From Colias croceus (Eukaryota > Arthropoda > Insecta > Lepidoptera > Pieridae): 64,000 nucleotides of DNA. Location: positions 4,660,001-4,724,000 of the forward strand of contig NC_059551.1 in the NCBI RefSeq assembly GCF_905220415.1, given 5' to 3'. The translations under genes and the position numbers were made by a program. Below, in pieces: positions 54,583 to 64,000 of the stretch; within the stretch, counting starts at the first letter, position 1; each line of letters opens with the position of its first letter. The notes under the pieces were generated by a model that did no database searches, was not told the origin of the DNA, and saw nothing but the letters and a program-made list of their open reading frames with translations.

Positions 54583-56940
54583 CATGGGTTGATCCAAAAG
54601 TAATGATAATCAATTTTAAACAAGGTCATTAGAGTTATAATAATGATGTAGTTCTCTAGATAGTCTTCTAACTAGAAAATATACTTCAATATTTTTTTTC
54701 CTAAACTTAAAAAAAAAACTTTGACTTCATCCACAAAAACCCCTCCACGCGGCCATTACTTCGCTGTCGTCTTAAAATAATTTATTGCTAAGAAAGTGTT
54801 TCTTGTGCCGAGGAAAGAGATAAAAGTAAATAGGAGCTAGATCTAAAAAATAGGGTTCAAGCCAAGAAGCTTATATCCTCTAATACACTGGAGATTGCAC
54901 TATGACCATTAACTTGAAACAAGAAACTATGACATTCAATGACGTCAGTCATGTTATTTGTCTCTTTCTGTCGAGTGACCACGCTGGTTTGTAAATTCAG
55001 GATTTTTCAAAATAGAAAAAACTAAAAATCATGGTCTATAAATAATAACGACATATATTTTTAACAGTATTTATATTATAATATTATGGTCATACTTTAT
55101 AGGTAGGTACATACAATTTTAATTGGTATAGAATGATAGTTATAAATAACTTTTGGCTACAAAGCTTGGATATGAACCGATATATAGCATTAACATCCTT
55201 TGTAAATAGAGGAAAGTTGTGTTTTGCATCAGATGCTGTTTACCAAATTGTTAGCTACTCAGATCTTCTTTTTAAACGCGTTGCTTCGACGGGTCAATTT
55301 CAAGCCAGAATCATCAAAGAAAAACTGTTTATAGCAGCCTTGCACAAATTTCAGCTAACTTTACAAAGTTTATTTTTCAAAAGGTATTTTTTTCTGGGTC
55401 GTAATCCTCAGTAACCTTGATGGGCACATATATTTCTTTTTATTTTACTTTTTGGAAAGCTGAAATACGTAAAACAAAAAAATATGAGGTAAGTTAAAAA
55501 AGTATAAATTTCAATGTAAAAACGAACAATCTAATAACTACATGTGAGTGCAATACCGATGTCATGTGTTGTTTCATTACTAGTAACAATCTTTAAAATG
55601 GTGTTCTAAATTTTCATCATAATATTGTTATTACAATATATTCTCTTCGCTATCCATAAAAACTCGTCATCATGGTTACCTTACTTGTTAAATCTGTTTA
55701 TTGATAACTTGTTGAAAAATGATAAAGTATTAGGGAAATAACAAATTTAACATGACTGCTTACTAAAATGATGCTAAATTAGACAATTTTTGCCATTGAA
55801 ATGATTCTAAACAGGTAAATGCAGGAGTATTGAGGAATATTGTAAATAACGTAATTTAACACTTGCCTGTGAAATTCTATGCCAGAATTTGGTGTCCAAA
55901 CACTTCTGCAATTTTGCACAATACAATGCATTCTTTATATTCGGAAAATATTCATTAAATAAGCAACAATATTAACTTAAATATTCGAAGCGACGCAATT
56001 TTTTTGACACACATGCCATATTGACAAAGTGAGAGTTGCTACAATTTTATTATGGTGACTACCCATAATCAGGGAGTATCGCTTTTTAATAATTGGTTCA
56101 GATACTTAGTTTATTTAGCATAAATAATAATTGTCTCATCCAACAATGCTTCTGAATGACGTTGTTGGCAATTTATCAACAAACTCATGTACAAAAACTA
56201 ACCTTTTGCACAGAATATTACAGCATACATAGTAGCCTTGGGAAAACTTCGTATTAACAGTGGCAATACCAAGTTAGGTGTGAAAGTGATAAAAAACATG
56301 AACTGGGCAATATTTTCTTGTTACACGTCAATGTTCATACCGAAATCTCCAGTGTATTAGATATAAGCTTCTTGGTTCAAGCATTTGGAATGCCGATTTT
56401 TGAATGGCAGCCATCGCAACTGACGCTTTGTGATCTGATGCATTGTCTTGGTGAAACAGCGTTCAGGTCCGCAGTTTGCCATGTCTCTTTTCCTTACTAA
56501 CCTACCGCAATCTTTTAATTTGGTCTGTTTAGTAAGAGCCCAATAAAGTGGCTACCTTTTTAAAATATTCCACCATAATTATTCCTTCAGCGTCCCAAAA
56601 AACTACCGCTTTAATCTAACCTACTGATTTTCACTTTCAATTTCTTCATCGTCACTTTGGAAGCTCGCATCCAGGACATTGATTGTTTTTTGGTTTCAAC
56701 ATAAACATGGTGAACTCGGGTAACGTCCATGATCACAAAACGTGACAAAAAATTATCCTGATATCATTAAAAATTTAGAAATTTACCCTCTACATGTCGA
56801 ATCGTTGTTTCTTCTTTTCGTCGGGAAACATTCTGGCACGCACGGTTCACATTCAAATTAATGTAAATAATTGGAAACGTGGCCTGTTGATATGATTTTT
56901 TTGTGATTACTTAGTGAATACATGAGCAAGCAAAAATCAT
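54583..56940 (-). pseudogene. mariner transposase relic, split by a P-like element
   Basis: The minus strand between about 56880 and 56383 reads, with frame changes and stops, FVIMDVTRVHHVYVETKKQS, VVFWDAEGIIMVEYFKKVAT and LFHQDNASDHKASVAMAAIQ. These are the DExWxHH, VFWDxxG and HxDNAxxH blocks of mariner transposases. After a 1.5-kb insertion the coding resumes at 54850 as DLAPIYFYLFPRHKKH, the (S)PDLAPSDYxLFP block with its third catalytic Asp changed to Tyr. The left end CATGGGTTGATCCAAAAGTAATG after a TA at 54581 looks like a mariner terminus. The N-terminal DNA-binding part and the other terminus are missing next to the LINE at 56981. It encoded the cut-and-paste enzyme; it is dead. Confidence 0.85.
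54863..56374 (-). mobile_element. P-superfamily-like element with THAP exon, inserted in mariner
   Basis: Inverted ends CAAGAAGCTTATATC... (54863 and, inverted, 56374) continue into TAATACACTGGAGATT with a 3-bp indel. The perfect 8-bp duplication GTTCAAGC flanks it (54855-54862 and 56375-56382). Removing it restores the mariner reading MLEPYFLDLAP. On the minus strand an ATG at 55931 starts MHCIVQNCRSVWTPNSGIEF H (C-x4-C, then FH), ending at 55867 before a GCAAGT donor. After an acceptor at 55460 the frame continues SFPKSKIKRNI, giving a THAP zinc-finger start (CxxxxC...FHxFP) like that of P-element transposases. Later sequence is full of stops and the catalytic domain is absent. An 8-bp duplication and CA ends fit P elements. 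Confidence 0.7.
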
Positions 56941-56980
56941 TTATTTTATATTTTTATGTGCACAGGAAATACCCAATTAT

Positions 56981-59900
56981 TATTTATTTATTTATTTATT
57001 TATTTATAATAAGGTACCTTACAGCTAGTGATACAATTTTTGAGATGAATTAATACTAAGCTACGCCAATTAAAAGGTACACCAATAGGTAGTGAAATAA
57101 AATATGTATGTGAACAAAGACTAATTATAAGAATTTTACAAAATATGAATATTACTTAGGGGATTTGAATTTTTTGAAGGTAAGCATTGATCAAGCCCAA
57201 TAAGTATTTATAAAGAAAGAAAATGTTATAAATATCTACAAATTCATAATAAATTAAAACCAATTTAATGTGTAAGACCTGGTTAGTAGGATGTGATTGT
57301 GTGTGTGAGTGTGTGTGTGAAAGTGCATGTATGAGAATGTGTGAGTGTAATAGCAGTGAGTGTAAAATGCTAATTTATTATATTATTATGTGAGCTGAGA
57401 TTCAGTATTGATTAATTGTAAGATTTGCTTTTTAAAACTAGTACGTGATAAATAGAAGGGATCCACAGAAGAGAATTTTTTATTATAAATGTCCGGGAGC
57501 CTGTGGAATGGTGACATTTTTAGATAATTAGTTGATGTAGCCGGCACGTGGAATAGGCGTGTGTGGCGAGTACGCTGTGTGGGTACAAGATACTTTATAT
57601 TTTCCAACGCTGTGGAATAGTCAAACTTGTTGTTCACAATATCGTATAACAACATAATATCTATTATATCTCTTCTATCCTCCAAAGTATTTAACCCATA
57701 GTGGGAGCAAGACTGTTCATAATTCAACGAATATTGTTTTGTTTTATAATTCATTTTGTTCACAAAAATTTTTTGTATTGCTTCCAATCTTTTGATGTGA
57801 CATTTATATTGCGGTCGCCAGATCACACTTGCAAATTCGAGAACACTACGTACGTAGGCAAAATAAAGAACTTTCAAGCAAGTAATGTCTTTAAATGGAT
57901 CAGCTTGTCGCAAGATGAAACCAAGATTTTTGTAGGCTTTATGAACAATAAAATCCACGTGCGTACGATATGCTAGTTTGACGTCCAGAATCACACCTAG
58001 GTCCCGTACTGAAGTAACAGCTGGTATACTTTCACTATTAATTTTATAATCAAAACTAATAATATTATTATTTTTATTACGGGTGAAACTTACTTTTTGG
58101 CATTTTTTTATATTAATTGATATTTTATTTAATTTATAATAGTCACTTAATCTATTAAGATCATCTTGAAGACATTGACAATCGTAAAAGGAAGTGACTT
58201 TTCTGAATATTTTTTTATCGTCAGCATAAAGTAGGAAATTAGAATTTACAAAGCAGTTACTAATGTCGAATAAGTAGATGTTATACAATAAGGGACCGAG
58301 ATGCGATCCCTGCGGGACGCCCGAAGTAATATCAACAAAATCTGAATTAAACCCTCCTAGAATCACCGATTGACTGCGGTTCCTGATATAAGACTCTATC
58401 CATCTGAGAAGATCTCCCCTGATACCCACTGCATGAAGCTTACGGATAAGAACATTATGACTTACTCTATCAAATGCCTTCTCGAAATCTGTGTAAATAA
58501 CATCAACCTGTACTCCTTCACTCATGTTGTTATTTATGTAATGTGTTAAGTCTAATAAGTTAGTGGTAACGTTCCGTGATTTAATAAAACCGTGTTGTTC
58601 AGTTGGAATACATTTAAGTGTATGAGTGTAGATTTTTTGGTATACTAGTTTTTCCAGCATTTTAGCAAATATATTAAGAAGAGATATACCCCTATAATTA
58701 GTAATATCTTTCTTCGAGTCTTTTTTATGTATGGGCACAATTAAAGCCTTTTTCCATAAGTCTGGAAAAATTCCTTCGGTTAAGGAACGTTGGAAGAGTA
58801 TGCGTAAAGGTGTTCTAAGACTAGTCCCACAGTTTTTAATGAAGACAGCCGGTATGCCATCGGACCCGGCACCCTTTCTATAGTCCAAATCCCGAAAGAG
58901 CTTCATGATCTCTTGATCTTTAATTGTGATTGAGCAAAGGCTATCAGCAAGCTCAAAATCGTATACAGTACTTATTGGGTCAGTATTATCATCGGATTGA
59001 AAAACGGACAAAAAGAATTCACTAAACGCTGAACAAATGTCGTTACCATCAGTAAGGTTGCGTTCACGGAAAACCATACTGCATGGGTAACAAGAGTTAT
59101 TTCGTTTGTTTTTGATATACGTCCAGAATTCTTTAGGCGTAGTTTTAATAGATTTTTGACAGCGTAAAATGTATTTTAGGTACGCTTCGTCCTGAAGTTT
59201 TTTTACTCTAGTTCTAAGCAGTGAAAAAGATGCGTAATCGTTCGGATTTTTGTATTTCTTCCAACGAAAGTGAAATTTATATTTTTCTTTTATTAAATTA
59301 ATTAATGCAGGCGTATACCATTTCGGATATTGACGACGAGATGAAATCCTAACAGAAGGTACGTATCTCTCTATTATAGAATTTAAAACATTATAAAATT
59401 TATCGATGGAAATATTAATTGATGCGGAATTTAAAACGTCAGTCCAATTTATTTTACTAATTTCACGATTAATTGTAGTATAATCAGCCTTATAGAATTT
59501 TTTTATTTTTGAAAACTGGGAACGTAACGGTAGGATATAAATATCTTTTATTTTAATTAAAAATGGTTGATGGTATCGATCAATGTTGACTAGGGAATCA
59601 GAGGAAATAATATCATTACAATCAATAGATAAATTCGAGAACACAAGATCTAAAATATTACCACAACAGTTAGGTGATTGGTTGTACTGATAAGCCCCCA
59701 TTAATGTTGTTAAATTCATAAGGTCCAGAGAGGCATCTAAAAGATCATTGGTACAGGGATCTGTAATAATAAAAGAGTGATCCTTCAACCAAGTGATAAA
59801 CGGCAAATTAAAATCGCCCACTATCAAATATTTGTTATTAGGGTAACTTTCGTACAAGGACAGTAACGCTGCGTTTAAAGATCTTAAATTACCAGGCAAA

Positions 59901-60295
59901 TCAGTATTAGGAGGCAAGTATACAGCAACAATGTGAAGGTCACCTTGACTTTTACCGAATTGACGGTTAAAAGACTTACCAGGTATAGTTAGCCAGACAC
60001 TTTCCACGTTACCGCACACAATATTTTGAGTTAAGTAACCACAAAACGCTTTTTTAACGCATATAACAACGCCTCCGCCTTTCATTTTATGTTTCCTATC
60101 AAATCTAAAAACGTCATAGCGAGAATCACAAATCTCTGAGTCAAGAATTCCATCACACAACCAACTTTCCGTTAAGATAATAACATCATAATTGCTTAAT
60201 ACGATATTTTTATGCAGTTCCGGTAATTTAGTTCGCAAGCCGCGAGTGTTTTGGTAGTAAATGTTAATAAAGTTACGTTTGGAAGTCATTGAGAA
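56981..60295 (-). mobile_element. CR1/Jockey-group LINE with intact ORF
   Basis: Minus-strand element with the coding region at 57386-60289, about 400 bp of 3' UTR (including a TG-rich stretch at 57297-57345) and a (TAAA)n-like tail at 56981-57010. AATTAT flanks both sides (56975-56980 and 60296-60301), a possible short target duplication. The 5' end is only six bases before the ATG, so it is probably truncated there, with no ORF1. It sits inside the 6.9-kb element and cuts off the N-terminal side of the mariner relic. Confidence 0.8.
57386..60289 (-). CDS. Endonuclease/reverse transcriptase polyprotein of a CR1/Jockey-group LINE
   Basis: A 967-codon frame without interruption. Residues 1-240 are an apurinic-type endonuclease: IYYQNTRGLRTK, the catalytic LTESWL, VYLPPN, VGDFNLP. 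The usual SDHxP block appears as IDRYHQPFL, so the Asp-His pair is spaced abnormally. Reverse transcriptase follows: KGAGSDGIP (about 470), YRGISLLNIFAKMLEKLV (about 525), EQHGFIKSRN (about 555), VIYTDFEKAFDRVSH (about 600), SGVPQGSHLGPLLYNIY (about 660) and the YADD catalytic box (about 688). The C-terminal part includes VLEFASVIWRPQ, typical of CR1- and Jockey-like elements. The enzyme nicks target DNA and copies its own RNA there. The intact frame indicates recent activity of the family. It is antisense to foraging. Confidence 0.93.
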   Translation of the reverse strand: MTSKRNFINIYYQNTRGLRTKLPELHKNIVLSNYDVIILTESWLCDGILDSEICDSRYDVFRFDRKHKMKGGGVVICVKKAFCGYLTQNIVCGNVESVWLTIPGKSFNRQFGKSQGDLHIVAVYLPPNTDLPGNLRSLNAALLSLYESYPNNKYLIVGDFNLPFITWLKDHSFIITDPCTNDLLDASLDLMNLTTLMGAYQYNQSPNCCGNILDLVFSNLSIDCNDIISSDSLVNIDRYHQPFLIKIKDIYILPLRSQFSKIKKFYKADYTTINREISKINWTDVLNSASINISIDKFYNVLNSIIERYVPSVRISSRRQYPKWYTPALINLIKEKYKFHFRWKKYKNPNDYASFSLLRTRVKKLQDEAYLKYILRCQKSIKTTPKEFWTYIKNKRNNSCYPCSMVFRERNLTDGNDICSAFSEFFLSVFQSDDNTDPISTVYDFELADSLCSITIKDQEIMKLFRDLDYRKGAGSDGIPAVFIKNCGTSLRTPLRILFQRSLTEGIFPDLWKKALIVPIHKKDSKKDITNYRGISLLNIFAKMLEKLVYQKIYTHTLKCIPTEQHGFIKSRNVTTNLLDLTHYINNNMSEGVQVDVIYTDFEKAFDRVSHNVLIRKLHAVGIRGDLLRWIESYIRNRSQSVILGGFNSDFVDITSGVPQGSHLGPLLYNIYLFDISNCFVNSNFLLYADDKKIFRKVTSFYDCQCLQDDLNRLSDYYKLNKISINIKKCQKVSFTRNKNNNIISFDYKINSESIPAVTSVRDLGVILDVKLAYRTHVDFIVHKAYKNLGFILRQADPFKDITCLKVLYFAYVRSVLEFASVIWRPQYKCHIKRLEAIQKIFVNKMNYKTKQYSLNYEQSCSHYGLNTLEDRRDIIDIMLLYDIVNNKFDYSTALENIKYLVPTQRTRHTRLFHVPATSTNYLKMSPFHRLPDIYNKKFSSVDPFYLSRTSFKKQILQLINTESQLT

Positions 60296-61061
60296 AATTA
60301 TAGAACAGTAAAGTACAGTACAACCTAGTACATTTAATATGAAAGATTTTAGCTTTTTCTTTCTTTTTTTGGTTTTCTGCTTTAATTACTTCGCAAATTT
60401 GAAGGGAAGTTCATTTAGAAACTGTAAATAGAGCTCCTCATTTTATTGCACAATGAGGACATCACTTCGAAAATCTGCTATGAATACAAAATGTATGGGA
60501 AATAAAATGTATGGGAGCGTTTAATGTAACATTTTTGCATATTTCTCGTTTTATTTTTAAAAATTTATTATGGCCATTTTACTCATTAGGTTAAGTACTT
60601 TCGATATCAGTTTAAAGTTTTTTGGTATCTGCAATAGTTACGGAATAATCGCTTGTGCACACTTAACGATTACACCCTGTATATAGATTTCCTTATTTAT
60701 AATACAAATCGTTTAGTTAAATTGCATTTATTCAGAAGTATTTTTTTATTACGGATGTTTAATTTTATAAAAGAAATTGTGTGTGTTTTTTTAATTAGAT
60801 ACCATTTTGAAATGAAATTTGTGCGTATCAGAAATTCTACAAATAGAAATGGTTTTAATTTTCGTTCCTAATCTGCGACTAAATTCATAAATTATGTACT
60901 CTATAATTCTCTTGAACAAATTTATTCGTATAATACTAAGTTGCTAAATTATATGCTTTATGAGTTATGACTAGAACCAAAAAACCTGTTTTTTACGCGA
61001 GTTTAAGATTTTATACCCATTACAGAAAAAGTGCTCAACGCCGCTAAAGAAGTTTTCACTT

Positions 61062-61120
61062 CAAAAAAAAAAAAACATACCGGCCGAATAGATAACCTCC
61101 TCCTTTTTTTGAAGTCGGTT
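61062..61120. mobile_element. Right-end fragment of the AACCGACTTC MITE
   Basis: An A run, then 'cataccggccgaatagataa', 'cctcctcc' and TTTGAAGTCGGTT, the same terminus as at 4445-4457 and 18508-18520. It directly follows an 'aagttttcacttc' word of another repeat. Confidence 0.7.
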
Positions 61121-62095
61121 AAACAGGTTTCAACAAGACGATTTTGTATGTAGGTGTCTTATAGGTGTATTCAATAACAAAATCAATATTCAACAGTATA
61201 TTAAAGAATGTACAATAATTATTAATGAATGAGATGAATTCCTTGAGGAAGTTTTTCAAAATAAACTAGTTAGATAAGACGATTTTATCCAAAGACTTTT
61301 TTACACTTATTAACATTGCTGTTTTCTTATGTAGTTACAATTTTGTGCACTTGACAACCCTAATTCGCGTGTGTGAGTCTGGTATTCTCGGGAAGTTTTG
61401 AAACTGCAAAGCTTGGGCCAGGTCAGAGTAAATTTCATGGCCAATTTGCTTCAGTGGTAGGCATGACTGTTTCCCAACCGTGTTTGCACGTAGAGTTATC
61501 GACGAAAGTACATGAAGTATCAATGTTAAATGCTTTCAAGTAAAATAATAAATAAGTGCTTTATCTTTTGAAATGACTTTACCTATATTAAATTTTATGT
61601 CTTTAGATGTCTATTTTTAAGATTTGGATGAAAATTTGAACACGTTTCTTATTTTTTTTAACTTTTTTAAAAATTTATCGAAAAAGTACGTGACGATTAA
61701 TTTATGATTTTATCTATTTTCCAAAGTGAAAAAAGTCAACAATAAATTTATTCTGACGGAAAGTAAAAACTCGTTGTAATATTATTTTCTCACGTTCATT
61801 TCAATGTTCACATGCTTGTTGACACGATTGGTATCATCGTGATATCTCTTGAGTACTTACTTATAAAATTATAAATACTTGAAAATATATCAAACTTTAT
61901 CATCAATTGTTTAATTAACTACTGATATCCACTCATAGATAATTCAGATAATCTCTAAACTATCTTTTCTCTAAATTGATTAGTTGGATTAGTTATTAGT
62001 TACTCTGATCTAAAATTTGTGTTTTAGTCATAAAAAAGTGCGTCTGTAGTACAGACCCAGACTCTGGGTACAGACTCTGTACCCAGCACACGTGT

Positions 62096-62232
62096 CAGAA
62101 GTGAAACTTCTTTGACAAGATCCATAGATACCAAAATCGTCGCTTTACTCCAGGATGTGTCACGTGACAGTATTGCCATGACGCGAATTTGAAATTTTAT
62201 TCTCAACGCGCCTATAAAAGAAGATTCCCTTA
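62096..62232. repeat. Interspersed repeat of the 'gcacgtgtcag' family
   Basis: 'gcacacgtgtcagaagtgaa', 'acttctttgacaagatcc', 'ttgccatgacgcg' and 'cctataaaagaag' in the same order as 22899-23035. Confidence 0.65.
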
Positions 62233-62548
62233 AATAATTCGTTCCACCAAACGAAACTGAAAATACCTTTCACATATGTACAAACAATTTTATATCGATT
62301 TATAACTAGTTTCTGTCCACAAACTATTTAGAATTCAATTGAAAACAAACTTTTGCAATGTCTAAGTTCGAACACGTCCGCATGACTCACGTCAAATTGG
62401 CGTCTAAATCCTTGAATAAAACATTTATAGAAAACCGGTATGTTTTGAAAGTGTCATGTTAACTCAGACTAGTTCCGTTGTTCCAAACAAAATGGCTACC
62501 ATTACCATAACATTGTATAATCTTGAGATTTTTCCATTCATATAAAAT

Positions 62549-62760
62549 ACTAGTCGTACGCCGCGTTACCGCGTACGTTTTATCCGCATTGCTCTGCTCC
62601 TGTTAATCATAGCGTGATAATATATAGCCTATAGCCTTCCTCGATAAATGGGCTATTTAAAACCGAAGTAATTTTTCAAAGATGTCCAGTAGTTCCTTAG
62701 ATTAGCGCGTTCAACGTTAACAAATAAACAAACTCTTGAGCTTTATAATATTAAAGTATA
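62549..62760. repeat. Lepidopteran short repeat, family B
   Basis: 'actagtcgtacgccgcgtta', 'ttctcgataaatgggctatt'-like body, 'attagcgcgttcaacg' and 'cttgagctttataatattaa' as in the other copies. Confidence 0.75.
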
Positions 62761-63271
62761 TTATAGATTTACATTCAGGATCTTGTGATGTCATTATTAC
62801 ATAATGGAAGCATAATGGAATGACTGAGAAAATCTTTATTTTTAATAGCAGTGCAATTGTTCTTGTAATCCTTGGGCAGATTTGTTTAACACTTATGGTC
62901 ACGCGAATGTAATTAACAGGCTCGAACGAAAATCGCTTCGATATCCTACATGCAGTAATTGTGTTAACTTTGTCTATAAACTCCGATTTGTAGAAAATTT
63001 AAGGGAATATAATATCGTAGATTACCTACAAAGAATCTGTAATTCAGGGCACAAATAAGAAGATTAATTTGAATCTTGCTAGCGATAAAATTCAAGGAGC
63101 TTCTGCTTTCTAAATTACCTAAATATCATGCAAATCAATGAACTGAGTTGAATATACGGGTGCCCAATTATAATAGTACCAACATATTATATAGAAAATT
63201 CCTCAGATTATTCTGAAATGTTTACCCAAGTGCTCTTCGAAGTATATTCATATTTTTTTAATTGTCTTCAG

Positions 63272-63491
63272 AGGGCAGAGTGGAGGTGTCCAGAGAGAAC
63301 AAATACCTCAGCACAATGGCACCAGGAAAGGTGTTCGGAGAGCTGGCCATCCTATACAATTGTAAACGGACGGCCACCATCAAGGCAGCTACTGATTGCC
63401 GGCTTTGGGCCATCGAGCGCCAATGCTTCCAGACCATTATGATGAGAACTGGACTGATCCGTCAAGCAGAATACACTGATTTCCTGAAAAG
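63272..63491 (+). CDS. for: cGMP-dependent protein kinase foraging, exon completing CNB domain A
   Basis: A 220-nt internal exon bounded by tcttcag| and |GTAAGC. Its first two bases complete the split Glu codon, giving EGRVEVSRENKYLSTMAPGK then VFGELAILYNCKRTATIK. FGELAILYN-x-x-RTA is the phosphate-binding cassette: Glu and Arg contact the cyclic nucleotide, and the Thr after Arg is the residue associated with cGMP preference in PKGs. Then come LWAIERQCFQTIMMRTG, the C-helix region, and EYTDFLK leading to CNB domain B. It ends in phase 2 (AG|). The next exon should begin with the SVP-type segment of the family but is not in the window. An ATG at 63218 upstream is intronic and not a start. Confidence 0.95.
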
Positions 63492-64000
63492 GTAAGCTCC
63501 TTAAAAATGTACAATCTCGTTACGTTAGCTAAATGTCGTGTCTTCAAATAATTCAAGGAATTTTCAACGTAAGTTTCATCTTGATAGTATAAAGAGAAAT
63601 ATTCTTCAAACATCTTAATTAAATAAGCAGTAAAAAGAATTTTTAATGTAAATATAAATGTGAGAACCAAAGTTTCGCTGCGTGTTGTTCTTTCATAGAG
63701 GATCAAATATTGGTACTAGATTAGCGCATTATATAAGCTTACGTTGTATTTTTTATAGATACTTTATAAGATAAAAATAAGCATGATTTACTTCAAAAAC
63801 ACTCTGATAGATACATGAAATGTTACTTTCGTGACAACCAACAGTAAATAATTCCAAGAACGATTTCTGTCATCTCGACACGCGTATCTTAGTGATCTAC
63901 TGACGCTAAGGAATTATAAGCGTATAGTTTTCTTTTACTTTATACGGTATACTTCTATGTACTTACATTTTAAAACAGCTTGGATTTAAAGAAGAACACG
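63492..64000 (+). other. for: Start of the next foraging intron
   Basis: AT-rich sequence after the GTAAGC donor, without recognised features. The window ends before the next PKG exon. Confidence 0.6.

Larger units (their letters stand above)
53796..60680. mobile_element. 6.9-kb composite element with long ACAGGGTGTAATCG inverted repeats
   Basis: ACAGGGTGTAATCGTTAAGT opens at 53796 and its inverse closes at 60680. Arms match over about 130 bp with roughly nine substitutions and then, after an inserted repeat on the left (53926-54507), continue to about 54575 ('acgagaaatat', 'cccatacattt'). The flanks share ATAT/TATA, so the target duplication is TA or a 4-bp A/T word; exact size is ambiguous. 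The original interior is largely replaced by later insertions: a lepidopteran repeat, a mariner relic holding a P-like element, and a LINE. No transposase belonging to these ends was found, so the superfamily is open. Confidence 0.85.
60681..63271. other. for: Intronic, repeat fragments only
   Basis: The last part of the CNB-A intron, with three repeat fragments listed separately. It also holds a small hairpin CTGGGTACAG-act-CTGTACCCAG at about 62073-62095. It ends with the acceptor 'attgtcttcag' at 63261-63271. Confidence 0.5.

Noticed and set aside
55133..55414. 93-codon plus-strand frame
   Set aside because: It lies inside the P-like element and antisense to its THAP exon direction. No family resemblance.
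63978..64000. Possible next foraging exon at the right edge ('aaaacag|cttggattt')
   Set aside because: In the required phase it reads SLDLKKNT, not the SVP-type segment that follows FLK in PKGs. It is probably intronic.

Overview
This is an AT-rich, intron-dominated window from an insect nuclear genome, almost certainly a lepidopteran. The evidence is a set of short interspersed repeats typical of moths and butterflies (the 'gcgggcgaagccgcgggc', 'tagctgttgcccgcagcttcgc', 'aaccgacttcaaa' and 'ggccaagtgcgagtcggg' families) plus insect Jockey- and CR1-type LINEs. Some repeats (the 'aagtttcacttc' and 'cccgtgtcccctagtggggtaagg' families) suggest a noctuoid moth, but that is recollection, not proof.

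The backbone is the 5' part of one plus-strand gene, the cGMP-dependent protein kinase foraging (for/PKG). A first coding exon at 5422-5906 and an alternative first exon at 33295-33716 each carry a coiled coil followed by an autoinhibitory (pseudosubstrate) segment. The two segments resemble vertebrate PKG I-alpha and I-beta respectively. Both exons end in phase 2 and can join the shared exon at 38756-38922. That exon joins 63272-63491 across a 24.3-kb intron that splits the first cyclic-nucleotide-binding domain. The second CNB domain and the kinase domain lie beyond the window.

Two candidate genes sit inside the introns. A plus-strand ORF at 50647-52329 (560 aa, disordered, SH3-ligand-like proline motifs, own poly(A) signal) lies in the large CNB-A intron, about 3 kb downstream of a CpG-rich promoter-like block (47580-47850). 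A minus-strand Cys-rich open frame near 36.2-36.5 kb is interrupted by a 2.1-kb inverted-repeat transposon. Ignoring the transposon and one ATTT duplication, the frame continues and ends at a stop at 33990.

The rest is intronic sequence and transposable elements. The main ones are a palindromic 1.1-kb element (11948-13054), a Jockey-clade LINE (18700-20924), a 2.1-kb TIR element (34050-36186), a TIR element with a 194-bp minisatellite (40351-41413), small MITEs, and a nested complex at 53571-60692. In that complex a SINE-like repeat holds a 6.9-kb TIR element, which holds a lepidopteran repeat, a mariner relic split by a P-like THAP element, and a CR1-like LINE with an intact 967-codon ORF. 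I saw no tRNA, rRNA or CRISPR.
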